From Agelaius tricolor (Eukaryota; Chordata; Aves; Passeriformes; Icteridae): DNA of 64,000 nt. The position numbers and the translations under genes were made by a program. The notes beneath the pieces are model-generated. The model saw only the letters and a program-made list of their open reading frames with translations. It did no database searches and had not been told where the DNA came from. The stretch is taken from assembly GCA_023055355.1 (NCBI GenBank), contig JALJCS010000001.1, positions 56,487,381 to 56,551,380 of the forward strand. The letters are read 5' to 3'. Numbering within the stretch: position 1 is the first letter of the stretch; each line of letters begins with the position of its first letter. Below are positions 12,201-27,200 of the stretch, piece by piece.

Positions 12201-15200
12201 CTCAAGATAATTCTGTAGCAAATCATCACTCTGGAATTGATTAGTACTCTGGCAACAGCTTAGAGTAAAACTGTTATTTTCAGTTTGAATTTATTGGTTG
12301 CATTCAATTCTTGATCTTAGTGGGTGAGGAATTTGGGGAACAGTATTTCTACTGGAAGAAATGGGGATTATTCAATTAAACTGGGGACAAACCAAAGTCT
12401 ATATTAACAGACATCTTCCATTTTATTGTTAAGAGACCCAAATTCACTCTTCTTTGTATAACACTCCATTAACCAGCTTCCAAAGTTCTAAATACCTTGT
12501 ATTAATTAAAGAGTAATTGATAATATTTTTGATAAAAACTAATAATTTTTACTTCCGGCTAGAAGCATTTATCCTGTATTTCTAGTGAACCTCCTGTTGA
12601 GTAATATTTATGCAAAATATTCATGACATGGAGCATTTGTGGGAGGACCATGAGCGTTAGCAGGTGATAGCATCAGTCAGCAGGGAGTCTGTGCAGCTGA
12701 ATTTTGTGCCCTACATATGGTAGATGCATCCTAATTAGTGCTTCTCTCTCAGCAGCTTTATAGCAGACCAAACAGACTAATACCTGGAATGCCTTTGTAT
12801 AAGGAGGAGACACAGGATGAAGATAAATCCTTAGTGTCACCTGTACTGGTTGAATTGAATCAGGCCTTTGAAGATGTCTCATCTGAGGTAATTTTCAGTT
12901 GTCTTTACACCTGTCCTACAGCAAAGCCACATTAACAGTTAAAACTCCTCCAGCTATGATCTGGAAATCCAGGCCTTTCCCAAATATTAGAAGTTAGGAA
13001 GACTGTATTGTACTTCTGTGCTGATTCCTGTGGTTCCTTTTGCCCAGGCTGGACGGCTGGAGGAGACCCTGCATCTGGAGCAGAAGCTGTATGATGGTGT
13101 CACTGCCACATCTGTGTGGCTGGATGGGGTGGAAGAGCAAGTCTTGGTTGCTACAGCTCTGTTGCCAGAAGAAGAAACAGAAACTTACCTCTGCAAGCAA
13201 GAGGTGAGGGATCCATGAGTAGGAGTTTCTTTTAATTGTTTCCTTTAATTTTAATCTTGTAGTGTTTAGAACAAAAGTGTTAGAATCCTGGATAAGTGAC
13301 ATGTCGCTGACCTAATCTCTATGTAACTGCAGCATTCTGCAGTTGACCATGTAGAGAATGTTGCAGAAAGCATGGACTCTTTCTTCTGTTTAACATCTAA
13401 GTATTAGCTAACACCACATTATCAAAATTGAAGCTATGTGAAAAAGAGGGAGGGATACTCTAGGATATAGAAACACCACAGGTTCATCAACATTAATTAG
13501 GGGTGAGGGAGGTGGAAAAAATTGAGTGGTGGTGGGGGGAGAGAGGCAATAGGACAAAGGAACAATGGTTTTCAACTGAAGAGGATCGATTCAGACAAGA
13601 TACAAGGAAGAAATCTTTCAAAATGAGAGTGTAGAAATGCTGGAGCAGGTTGCCCAGACAGAGTGGATGTCCCATCCCTGGAAGCATTCAAATTGGCTCT
13701 GAGCATCCTGATTTAGTTGAAGATGTCCATATTTACTTCAGGAGAATTGGACTAGATGACTTTTAATCCAACCCAGATGTTTCTGTGGCTTTACATTATT
13801 TTGTTCCAGCACTTGTTTTTCCTTGGAGCATGGAATATTTTTACTATCAGAGATTAATGTAACTTCCATCTTTTTCTAGTATATGTGTATACCAGCAATG
13901 TAAAAAAAATCACTGCATCATTGCAAAATTGACTATGGTTATGGCAATGTTTCCCTGCTTTCCAGAATGTCTGATTGTCACTTCTGTTTTTCCACAAAAT
14001 TAGAATCTTGTCAAAGAAATCAAAGACATAACAGAAGAAGTGGATAAGAACAAGAATTTGTTTGCTCAGGTATTTCCTGACAGTAGTGATAAGAGGGTTA
14101 TTATAGAAAACACTTTGGATTGTCTCTTGAGAAGACTGACCTTACTGGAGACAGTGGTAAACCAGAGATGCCACCAGATGAAAGGACGGCTCCAGCAAAT
14201 CATCACATTCAAGGTATGAGGTGATGAAATTAACAGAGGTCTATGTCAAATGAAAATATAAAGGCTGTGAATTTTTGATGCCAAATCAAAAGAACAAGGT
14301 TGTCACAGGTTTTTTATTGAAAAATCAAATTTTTCAAGCTTATGAAAAATTTGATACCCTAATAATTACTCAAAATTTAAACTCTCCACTAGAAGGCTCC
14401 TTCAACTCATGCAATTACTGTAAAGTGATAATCTTTCCTTGCTGTCTCCCCCTGCTGGCATTACATAAAAGGAAGTCTGTGTTGTGCAAGTATTAAAAAA
14501 TTCTGATAAGTGGAGAAATGTGCACTCAGAAAATTTTGAACAGAGTTGAGAAAAGCTTTCAGATCTTACTTGGTCTCTACCTTATCTCCTATTATTATTA
14601 TTATTGTTATAATTATTGTCATTAATTTATGAAGCCATTCAGTAGGGTTTATTTTTAATTAAAACCCTCATAAATTAAAAAAAATATTCCTTGTGGCTTT
14701 AGATTAGGGTCATCTTTGCATAGATTGTTACTACTAGATTTTCTTTCAAACTCCATAATTTTCCTGTGCAATCTCCCATTTTTCAATGAAAGACTTCTCT
14801 TTGCTGATGACATCAAGGTTGATTTGAATTCATTGCATTATTCCTGGAGATTTTCAGTATTTAAAATGATTATTGAATGTCAAAATAAATACTAAATCAT
14901 TAATGTACCTCCTATGTAATGCTGAAAGTCTCAGAAAAATGTGCTGATAATTTTCTGTTGAGATGAGTGCAAGAAAAAGATGATTGATTGTATTTCAGCA
15001 AAATTGTTAAGTAATATTTATGTGTCTTTTCTGATAAAATATTCTAAAATTTTCAGCTTGTGGTTAGCCCTGTAATGTGTGGAGGTCTTGTTTACTTATG
15101 TGTTATATTAGCTCAAGTTTCTATTTAAAACAACTTGCCTTAAAAAGTAAAACCAAGCTTGCTTACAATCATATGTAGTTGAATAAACTGCACAAGATTC

Positions 15201-18200
15201 ATTTTTTTTACATGGAGGTAATGACCCCTTGGTAATTAATCATTTAATTGGAAGACAAAAATAGAAGTGCATTCACAGGATATGTTTTAAATATGAGTTG
15301 CTTTAGCTCTTAGTCTCCATAGCTGGATTTTCAGCAATATTAAATATTTTGCATTGGCTAATTATGATGTTTTTTGAATCATTTTGATGCTGTAGTGTTA
15401 CCATGTAATGTTTAATGCTTTAATCTTTTTGAAGCATGGAATATTTTTCAGTTGTTTTGTGCTGCAATTGTCTGTAATTTGTTGGTTTTGTCTCCTGCAG
15501 AATGATCTGAAGCTCATGTTTACATCGGTGGCTGATAACAAATACTTACTTCTACAGAAATTAGCAGAGGCAGCTGACAGACCAGAAACAGAACAAATGC
15601 AGGTACTACCACATATCTGTCACTTGGGGAGAGGGGAAGAGGTAAAGTTTTTATCCAAAGTATAAATGGATTCTAGAGATCAGTTCCTTTAAATGGGAGA
15701 ACATACGTGTTCACATTAAGTATAGGAAAATGTCCAAGAGTGTAGTACACATATTTAAAAGTAAATAAAATGAAAAGTCACAACAAAAAAAAAAACCTAG
15801 CAAAAGTGTCTCTCTCATCTCCCAGCTGACCTAGTACGTAGTTATGTTTATACTGGGCTGTATTTGAAAAGAGAAAACTTCAATAAACAAAACAGTCCAG
15901 AGTTTTGCTAAATTGTTTGACTATTAAACTCTATTAAGAACCAAAGGCACTTTGCCGCTCACTGGTTTATAGTGATGTCTTTAATGTAATGTCTCGTTTT
16001 AATTTAGGCAGTAATTATTATTTCTTTATCAGGAATGGCCTGAAGAATAATTAGTTACTTATATGAAAAAGTGTATCCTGTTTTCTTGTTTCTGTTTTGC
16101 CAATGAGAAAAATGAATGGAGTATGCTAAGGTGTACTTCTTATAGATATTTCTTGTTAGTGACATCTGGTGCCAGCAGGTGGCTAAGTGGAAGAGACTTA
16201 CCCTTCAGTTAAACAGAAATACGGGACTTTATATACCTGACATTCAAATTTTGAAGGAGTTTACAACTCCTGTATGAAAAAGAGAGGTCACACTATGTCT
16301 TTCTTTTCTATCTTTTGTGATGCCAAGCATTGGCAGAAATATATTTCCAGTATTATTAATTTAACCAGCTAGGAAAACAATGTGTCAGCAAAAGCAAGTG
16401 AAATTATTTGTTGCAGAAAATCTCCTTTGGCTGATAAAACATTCAAAGTTAAAAGCATTGCTGCTTGTTCAATATGTAATTAGGAAGGTAGAAGTAAGAC
16501 TTTTAATCAGCCTGGTGACTTCAGTTGCATGAAGTGGAAGTTTAGTGACTGTATTGTGCAAACTCCATGCTGCTGAAAGGCAGGAGTTCTACTTCACATA
16601 CATATTTTAAAATATTTGGATAGGAAGCTTCCAGAAAGGGCCTCAACAAAGGACTTTAAGTACAGGAATCTACCTCACACTTTTAATTTTGTTATAATCT
16701 GCAGCAGACACCTAAGGAAGCTTGTAGGTTGAAAAACTCATCACCTTCAGACACTTGCAGATACCAATCTATGTTCTGAAGTTGTAGTTTTCCAAGTGCA
16801 AAAGGGGAGGTACAAGTAATTTTAGCCCCATCCCAGGCTTGAAAGGGAACTACACAGAGCTCTTTGCATTCATACGGTGGGTTCTGCTGTGATGATTGTT
16901 TGCTTGGTGCTCAGAGATGACAGGAACGACTGTTAATAAAAAAAAAAATACATTGTTACATTAAAAAAAATTATTTTGGGCACCTACTGTATAATTAAAA
17001 ACATGGAAATTCATAGCTATGTTTGGTGTAAAAAATACTAAGCATAGTATTTTATATGATACTAAAGCAGCTTGTTATTATAAAGTAATAATGATATGCT
17101 TATTTAACTTTAAGAAAAAAACTGGGCTCTCCCCACTTTTAAATAGTACATTTCCTTCATAGCACCCTTTACAATTTCAGTGCATTGAAGATGTCATTAG
17201 TACTTAGCAAAAAAAAATCTGATCATAGGCAAGCTACACTACTGTTGAAACTTAAAACTAAGCAATGTAATTTTCATATACAGGTCATACTGGAGGCAGA
17301 AGATGGTTTAAAGGAACTAGATGCTGGAATCAATGAATTAAAGAAGCGTATAGACAAGCTACAAATTGACCAACCTTCTGCACAAGAGCTGTCTAAGATC
17401 CAGGTATGGTTCATTAGTTCCATCCTAGACCTGTCCATCCTATCATGTTTCTCACCTGTGATATCAAAGGAATGCTTCTTTTTATTGTTCATCAAGCAGT
17501 TTAGGAAATGGGATTTTAAGGCATTTCAGTATGTATAAAAGATTATGTTCTCTCTGGTTCACCTAGTTTTAAAATTTTGCTCCTCTTCAGATTTTCTAAC
17601 ATCTCTGATATTAGCAGTATTAATTGTAAAAATCTACAAAACCATGTTTTCTGTCAGCTCTCATCCATTCCCTTTTCACACAGATGACACTAAGCATGTA
17701 AACATAAATTTGTCTGCTGAAGTTTCATCCCTGTTCTCACCAGAGTCTCATGATCTGTGGTTTAGTAATGTCTCACATCTGTCATTCAAAGAAGGAAGGT
17801 GGTAAAGGAGGACAGAGAGTGAAGTGAGACCTGAAACTGGAAATGTTCTGCTTTTGCAAGAACACCTCTCATGTCAATACATGTGGGCAATTGATCCACA
17901 ACTTCTGAAAACATGTTGAAAGTCCTTTTTGAGCAGTTTGGCTGATGCAGGGGATATTTGAGGAAATATCAAGGAGAAGGTTTATGAATGAATTTTTACC
18001 ATTTACAATAGCATAATAATAATAAATTGGAAGCAAATAAAACAGCTGAAACTGGACCATAAACTTAATAAGCCAACTAGATAGTGATATCAGCTAAAAA
18101 TGAATGACTAAGAAATAAATCACTAAGAAATGTGTCTTTTGCCCAATTCTCTATCCTTTTGGTCTTAGCGCCTCCTCCTGATTTGTTTGGTGGTTTTTTT

Positions 18201-21200
18201 CCTTTTTTTTTCTTTCAGTTTATGTGCCATTATGTTCTCCCTCTCCTTCATTTCAGTTTTTAGAAAAGCCTTTCTTTGGCTTTTTCTGACAGTTTTGCTT
18301 CTCACAAAATTCTGTTTAAGGCTAGGAGAGCCAGCTGCAGTCTGAGGGTGGGCACTTTGTTGTAGCACTGGATGATCGCAGAGATATTTTGGTTGTTGGA
18401 ATGTCTTATATAGATCAAAAGTATGGGCTTGTTTTGGTTTTTACAGTTAGTTGTATGTATCTTGCTTGCTACCAGTAAGATTCTGGGGAAGGAGAAGGAA
18501 GCAAACCTGACTTTGAGATGCCTATGGTCTGTATCCATGGTGGAATCCCTGCAGCTCTCTGCATTATAAAAAGTAAAATGAGTACAGCGTCTGCATTGCA
18601 CGGTAGTCACTGCTTTTTGATGCACTAAGCCAAATCTTTGCTACTTACATAAGCCTTTGGAATTCTGCTATTTTTTTCCCCCAAATGCATGTACTTTAAA
18701 GAGCTGCAGGTCCTGCTTATTTTTTCTGTCTTTAAATGGTGAGTTAATTTATCAATGAAGTCAGTATATCTGCGAACTCTTTTTGATCTCAAAATAAATC
18801 ATATTCTGAAAGAACAGGGCCTGTAAGGTTGCTTCTAGGAAGACCTATAAGGTGTGAAACAAGAATCACCATTGGTGCCCTTTGCCCCCCAGGATAAGTA
18901 TGATGAGCTGCTGATGATCATTGGATCCAGGCGGAGTGACCTGAATCAGAATATGGCTCTGAAGAGGCAGTATGAGCGGGCTTTGCAGGACCTGGCTGAC
19001 CTGGTAGAAACAGGCCAAGAAAAAATGGCTGGTGACCAGAAAATGATTGTTTCTTCCAAGGAAGAGGTTCAGTCACTGCTTGAAAAACATAAGGTAAGAA
19101 ATCGGGAAGTATTTCAGGACTAGTAATGACTGTAAGCTTGTTGTCATGCTTGAGCCCCAGTGGGAAACTAAGAACCACACAGCTGCTTCCTCTTTATGTG
19201 TTCCTTCATAGAGGAGAAGGAGAATCAGAAAGAAATGGTAAGCCTTGTGGATTGAGAGATGAATACTAATACTAATAGCACTAATAATAAAAATAATTGC
19301 AATAGTCAATATAACTGTGATGGAGAGAGAGAAATAAACACAAGAGAAATAAATAAATAATGTACAGTGCAGTTGTTCACCACCTCCTGACCAATAGCCA
19401 GCCTCTCCCCAAGAAGAAATCAGCAGCTTCCGGACAGCTCCCCCAAGATTATATACTGAACATAATGCTCTATTGTATGGAATATCCCTTTGGCCTGTTG
19501 AGGTCAGCTGTCCTGACCATGGCCCCTCCAGGCTCCTCATGCACCTCCTCACTGGCAGAGCAAGGGAAGCTGAAAAGCCCTTGACTTGGAGTTAACACTA
19601 CTCAGCAACAAACAGAACATCAATGTGTCATCAACATTATTCCCCTAGTAAAGCCAAAACACTTTGCTGTACCAGCTACTAAGAAGAAAATTAACTCTAT
19701 CCCAGCTGAAATCAGGACACTTATGAAAAGCAAATTGCTAACCTTCTGGTCTTAAAAGTTCAGGAGCTTTTCAGAACAGTGGGCCAGGCTGTATTTTAAA
19801 TTGGAGCCAGTGAACTGCTCTGACAGATTGAGTTTCAAATGCTTTGTTGAAGGTGAACCCAGATAGATTGCATGTTCTTCATTATTCTAATAACAAGTTC
19901 CTGGTATTGTCCTGTCATGCTACCTAGCCATTTCATCCACCACTCCATTTATTTTCAACAGAAATTTACATTTGGTAATAGCACCCACAAATAGGACAAG
20001 TATTTTCCACATTTTCATTAGGCAGAAATTTTTGGGGTTGTTTATCTGATTTAAGCTGCTTTTGTTTATGGAATGAGGGTCAGGATGGAATTTGTGTGGA
20101 AAGAATGACTGACTCCTTTCTTTGAATAGGCCATTGTCCTCTTTAAATTATGTTGGATTTCATGAAATGTTGTGAAGTGAAAGGTTTACCTAATTCTATG
20201 TAGATACTTGATTGTACTGCTTATGTCTTAAAATGTTCTTTTAGTGATAATGAATTAAGTAATAATTGCACCTTCTTTTTTCTATTCTCCCCCTCCCTCA
20301 CATCTGAATTTTTCAGGAATATTTTCAAGGATTGGAGTCTCACATGATCCTGACAGAAACACTTTTTAGAAAAATGAGTAGCCTTGCCCTCTTGAAGGAA
20401 ACTCAGTCGCATTCAGAGATAATGACACGAGCTTCAGCTGTATTAAAGCTGGCTCATAAACGAGGTGTGGAGCTGGAATACATTCTAGAGGTGAGAATTT
20501 CTGTGGCCTTTTCTATACTTCCATTCTGATCAGCCACCAGCATATTCTATAATGCTGATTTCCTGTGCTTGGACAGAATTGATGAGCATCAGTCCATTTT
20601 GTCATACACACGAAGCACTGATAGACTACATGCAGTTTTTCTGTTTAACTGTTGTGAACTTCAGGTGGCACAGGTTGTGTTCCTCTAAGTCTGAAGAGCT
20701 GCTTAGCTTTAGCTGGTTAAGGAGAGCATGACAGTTTTATCTGTGTTGTTAGCAAAAGTTGAGCTTGGCACAGGGATGATGTCTTTTTACAGGTCCACTG
20801 GACATTTGTACTGTTATTTCTGTATTTTCACAACCACATAGCTAGCTAGGACTTCAAATTAAAAAAAAAAAAAAAAGTAATAAGATTTCTAGATACCTAG
20901 TTTCACCATATACATGGATAATTTGTGCTTGTAGACCTGGATGCATCTGGATGAAGATTACCAGGAACTCACCAGACAGCTGGAGTCTGTTGAAGGAAAC
21001 ATCCCCATTGTTGGGTTGGTAGAAGAGACAGAGGACAGGCTTACAGACCGGATTACACTTTTTCAGGTTGGTGCTTTGTAGACATTTTCTGCAGAAAAGA
21101 GGGGTTGAAGGGATCTCTGACAGTCATCTAGTCCAGCCTCCCACTTGAAGCATTACAGTTGTCACAGGCTGGATCAGCAACAGCTTTGGAAACCTCAAAA

Positions 21201-24200
21201 GTAGGAGATCCCACAGCTCACCAGGGGAGCAGTTGCAGTCCTGCACCAAGACTTACTATAAAAGGTTTTCTGTACTGTCCAGTCAGTAACATCAACTTTC
21301 AGCTTGTCACCATTGTCCTTTATATATTGTGTGGCCCTGCTGAGGAGAATTTACCTCTATCATCTTTTTAATTTTAACACAAACAGCTGTAAATCTTTGT
21401 TAGACTGGCCTTTGGCCTCCTGTTTGTCAATCTAAAGCAAGCACGTTTCCCACAACCTCTTAGTGAAGGATATATGCTCTAAGACCCTAAATAACTCAGT
21501 TCTACACCTGACTACTTCCTTCTTCCTCAGCTCAGTGAGAGATGGGGCAGAGCACAGTCTGATGGAGTAGATTTGGCCTCATCAGCACCACCTAGATAAG
21601 GATAATGAAATAAGTTAATCTGGTTTTCACAATTCTATTATAGGCCCGTGCTGTGGCTTGCCTGATAAGCCGCCAGGTTAAATACACAACCAGTTTTCTT
21701 CCTGACCTGTACTGAGATATGCAGCTGGTCAGCCCAAGGTGCAGATGTTGCATTTCTTCAGCCTTCCAAGGTTTCTGCTGTCTCCAGCCTCAAGTTTAGT
21801 AAAGAGTCTCTGGAATCAGTCTGCCATTTTTTGTCCCAACCACTCTCCCTACATTAGTGTCGTCCACAGATTTACTGAGGGAATGCTGTCTGCCATGATT
21901 CATGCCATTAAGATGTTGAGGTTGTTTGGGTTAAAATATCAGTAATCTCTGGAGTACTCTGCCCATTGCAACCTGCCAGCCAGGCATCATGATGCTTTGA
22001 TCACTAGCATTGAGACTGGTAATGCAGCTCATTTTCAGCCCACCAAACAGTCCATTTATCCAGCCTGAGCTCTCTCTGCTGCTGGAGGAGGGTTCAGTGG
22101 GAGATGGTGTCAAAGGCCATGCTGAAGTCAGTCTGATCCACAGAAACAGTAATTTTGTTAGAAAAGGCTGTTAGTGAGTATTAAGCTAAGTATTCCTGGT
22201 CGCCTCTTGGTCCTTTTTGTCACTGAAAATGGAATCCAGGAGGATGTGCTCCATGATCTCTCCAGAGAGCCAGGTGAGGCTGAACAGCCTGTAGTTCCTC
22301 AAACTTCCTTCCTCTCCAAATGCAACCAGTAGTTTAAATACAGTTTTTCTACCACATCCTGTTTCTTTGGTCTAGTGTTTTGTTTTTGTCTCCTCATACT
22401 TAGTTGGGGTTTTTTCATTCTCTTTTTGTTTTACAGAAAAATGTCTGTCAAATTTTTCTTGAAAATTGACTTTGTGTTGTTATCATTTTGGTTATTTTAC
22501 CAGACAGCTTTCTGCTTTTCATATGGTATGAGGACAATTTAAGCAATCTGTTGTGTGGTTGTTTTGGTTTTGCTTGATGCTAGGCATCGTTTGTGTTTGT
22601 CCTGACCCTAAATTAGTTTTCTTCTTTTATTTTTCTTTTCAGTTACATAAACTACGTTGTTCAAATCTAGATTCTTGTATTCTGTTATGTTGTAGATTTT
22701 ATTAACTGGCCATATTTAGCTTTAAAATCCATCATAATAAATTTATTATTATCTTAGAATTTTTTAAGGCTCTGTCTAGGAATTTTATTTGTATATGTGT
22801 TATGTGTAAATACACAGACTCACAAACATAAAAAGGTAATTTTTTAAAATCTATTAAAAACTCTGTGAAGGAGGAAATGAGAGTGATAGAAAGTTCATGT
22901 ACTCACTGTAAGTTTGGTCGTTTTGAGCCTTTTATATTCAGATTACTTTCATCAGAACTGAAAAATGGGAATGCATGTACATTTTACAGTCAAACTTATA
23001 CCAATGTACAGATGTTTTTAAAATCCATACTCTTTGGGTAATTCAACAGGTATATTTGCCCACATATACAAATTCTGTAGCCATCCACAAGTCTTCATTT
23101 AAATTTAATCTATCTCATTTTGGGTAATAGTATTAACAACCTTTCCTTTCTCATGATCTTTTTTTGCTTTCTTGTGCAATAAAAATTGGTCTCTGTGTTC
23201 AGGGATTTGGATGGATGGGGTGATCTTCTGTTTTGTAGCCATGAAGAGCAGGAGGGTAAATCAGTAGAAGAGTGAGATATCCAGAGATCTGAATATGGGC
23301 ATTGGAAGGGCTGAAGAGGGAACCACTGTTAATAATTTATAATAATTTATAATAATTTGTAATAATTTATAATAATTTGTAATAATTTATATTGGATATC
23401 TTAACATTCATTGCAGTAGATGGTAGGTTTTCAGCAGGTGGTAAAGTTCCGGTATTTTAATCAATTTCTATCGGAAAGGATGTTGCCCCACAAAGATTCT
23501 TTTCAAATTTAGAAGATCTACGCAAAGAAGGAGTTCATCATAAGGAGAAACCAATGGACATATTGACATGATTGGGTTTGTGACAACTTGTTCAGCTTTT
23601 GAGCAGATTAACTGCATGATGGTTCTTGGGGAGAGCTAGAGCTGGAGCAGAGAAAAAATTGATGTTCTGTGGTGACATTGCATATGCAACAAATTGCAGT
23701 AAAAGGAAACGAAATGTTGAGAAAATGTGGTAACAGAGACCTGCACTTATCTAACCATGTTGTCTGTCATTGCAGCATCTGAGATCCAACCTGACTGAAT
23801 ACCAGCCTAAATTATACCAAGTGCTAGATGATGGGAAGAGGCTCCTTTTTTCTGTTAGCTGCTCAGAACTCGAAGGTCAGCTAAACCAACTAGGAGAACA
23901 CTGGTTAAGTAACACCAGCAAAGTCACCAAGGAGCTTCACAGGCTGGAGACAATACTGAAGCACTGGACAAGGTAATGCTGATGTAATGGTAAATACAAA
24001 GTTATTCACCTGTGCTTTTCAGTCAAAGCCATTCTGGACCCAGACATATTTGATTCAACATTTAAAAGAAAGTACTTTGAAATGTATGTCATAGTTTGAC
24101 TGCTCTTCTTTTCCATAGAACATACTCTCTCATTTGTAATAAATGATGTAGCAGATAAAATCTGGCACAAGGAAATCTGAAAATGCTTTCTTAGATGATT

Positions 24201-27200
24201 AATTCAGAAGCCCCGTGTGCATACAGATGTATAAGAAAAATTGTGTGCTTCAGTGAGTAATGTGAATTGCCTCTGCATGTTTTAGTGGATGCGTTGCAAC
24301 TTCTGGGTTCTTGTCTGTGTCACTGCATATATGGAAGGGAGCTTTTGGTACCTTACTAACGTTCATATGCTACTTTTGTAGTTAATTATCTAGTAGGTAT
24401 AAAAGCTTTGCCTATGAATCCCTGGCTAATGTATGGACACTCATATTCTTGGTAACTCATTAGTTGCTTGGCATGTGAAATGATATGAAGATGGTTTCTG
24501 AAAAAAAAATTCATTTCTGCTCTGAGATACTTTTTTGTAAAGATTTAGGAAGACTGAGCCTTCTAATGGAAGAGAAAAGTCTGTTTATGTGCATTGGGTG
24601 GGATTGAAGCTTGTCCAAAAAGGCTTGGGACCTGTTTACTTCATTAAATTTTTTCTAAAGGCAAAACTCAGGCACTATTGGAAATTGTGAGCATAGTGGC
24701 TAAAATAGGAGCTTCCTGATACCATGCCTGTCTGTAAAATTAAATTACATTTTTCTGAAATTTGATAAAAATAAAATTTCAAATCTGGCATTCAGTATCT
24801 TCCTCTAACACGTGGAGGAAAGTCTGCTCAGTTGGAGGCAAGAGGTGGCAGTGACTGTTTCAGTCTTGTTTAAACATCTTGCCAGGTATCAGAGTGAATC
24901 AAATGAATTGACACAGTGGTTGCAATCTGCAAAGGAGCGACTTGAGTTTTGGAGCCAGCAGTCTTTGACTGTTCCTCAGGAACTCGAAACAGTCCGAGAC
25001 CACCTGAACTCCTTCTTGGTAAGTTGTTCGTGAACCTGGGACACCTATTTCTCTCCAATTACAATTAAACAGTTGATTAATAGAATGGTTATACTTCTTC
25101 TTACCATGGATGAGTTTGTAGGTAAGCTGTTCTTCCGCTGGCATGTATGCACATTAGCACTTCTTTGCTTTATGCAAGGATTGTAAATCTGGAGGATTCT
25201 GAAAACAGAAAATGGCTTTATGACCAAACACAGTTTTTGTTCTAACTTACTCTGAAGTATAGCTGGTGAATGCTAATAGAAAGTACATATTTTAAAGGGA
25301 ATGGAAGACATTCTTAGCTTTTGGGGGTTCTAAAACACTAAGTAAAATTAAAAAGTACTTAATTATTTCCACAAAAAATGCTTCTGCTTACAGGAGTTTT
25401 CAAAAGAAGTGGATACTAAATCATCGCAGAAATCTTCTGTCCTGAGTACTGGGAACCAACTCCTCAGGCTTAAGAAAGTAGATACAGCTGCATTGCGTGC
25501 AGGATTGTCCCACATCGAAACCCAGTGGACAGAGCTCCTCACACAGATCCCAGCAGTACAAGAGAAGTTGCACCAGGTAAGAAAGCCAGCAATGGCCTTT
25601 GATATTCCAGAAAACTAAGACTGTATAGATGGCACTGACTAGTTACTTCCTTTCTGAGTTTGTCCATGTGAGGAAAGATAAGAAAAAAGTTTTACTGTGG
25701 GAAAGCTGACATTTAGTTTCAAATCCTGCTTGCCTAATACCCATCAGTGTTAGTTTCAGACTTTCATAGTTACATTTGTTAAATTTTACCTAAAGAGCAG
25801 GTGAAGGTTTTTTCAATATACTGGTAAGCTTTCTGGAAAAAGGCATTTAACATCCTTGTGCCCTGTCAGGTTTGGGTAGTGATTTTGTTCCAATTGAATA
25901 GGTTAGGTTCAAGTCTGTGGAAGACAAAATAGATATAAAAACATTATTGATTTTTGCTAGTATGTGTAGGCAGAGGATGCTTTTGTTGTGTAGTTTTGGG
26001 GTTTTAATGCTATAATACTGAACTTAGAGAATTATACTGGTTGAAAAGTGGCCTTAATATATAGTTGCTATCAGTGTAAGCTGTTGCTTTAGTTTATAAC
26101 TTAGAATGCTCTCAGAGTTAATAATAACTTTGTGATTTACGGGGAGAGAGGAAGGGTCCCAAATCTTAACTGAATCTGGGATGGTAAAAAAAATAAAATG
26201 TTGTTCTGTAGTTCTCTGAATTGTCTTGTAATGCAAAATATGTATGTCCACCTAAAAATGTCATAGAGCATATTTTTGAGTAATTAAATGCAGGCAAGCA
26301 GTACTCTATCAACTGCTGAAACTGCGCTAATGCAAAGCAAGGAATTCTTATCCATTTTCTTTACAACATGAGCTCTAAGTCTGTTATCTCAACAGCTCCA
26401 GATGGACAAAATTCCTTCTCGCCATGCCATCACTGAAGTTATGAGCTGGATTTCACTGATGGAAAATGTAATTCAGCAGGATGAAGAAAATATAAAAAAT
26501 GTAGTAGGACAGAAGGCAATTCAGGGTTATGTCCAGAAGTACAAGGTACTGAGTGGCAATATTATTAATTTTCCTTTTGAATTTTCTCCATTGTTATCGC
26601 AATTAAATATATAGAAATATGTAAATTACAAGTGATTTAGGGAAAAAAAAAATCACCAGCTTTGTAGAATGGTTGGAATTGTATGCAAGTTAGAACTGCA
26701 AAATATTTGATACTGTGGAAAAGAAGCCAAAATTACTTTTGGCTCACAAAAAACTCTGCTACAAAAAACTCTACTGTTTACTTATGATGAGAATATAATT
26801 CTTAATATGCTTGCCTTAATTTTTAGGAAAATCCAAAGCAATATGCGCATTATTAAACCTTATTGTATCTGCCAGAGTGAATGCAGTACTCTAGGCAGGG
26901 TCTCGCAAGAGCAGAGCAAAGGGGCAGAATCACCTCCCTCGAACTGCTGGCCACTCCTCTTTTGAAGCAGCCCGCAATGTAGTTGGCCTTCTGGGCTGCA
27001 AGGGCACCCTGTTGGCTTATGTCTAGCTTTTTATCCATGAGAACTCCCAAATCCTTCTCTGCAGAGCTACTCTCAATGAGTTCATCTCTGCAGCCCAGGT
27101 GCAGCACCTTGCACTTGGACTTTTTGAACTCCATGAAGTTCTCATGGGCTTAGTTCTCAAGTTTTCTGCTCTGCTTAGCTTCATATCCTCTGCAGACTTG

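Noticed and set aside
15049..15073. 15-nt exon-like segment (LVVSP) between ttttcag and gtaatg in intron 9
   Set aside because: Too short and too likely by chance; kept only as a sign of how often AG...GT windows arise randomly.
19073..19552. 159-codon minus-strand ORF
   Set aside because: Lies on the minus-strand LTR copy B and spills into exon 12. Low-complexity Ile/Ser content, no protein identity.
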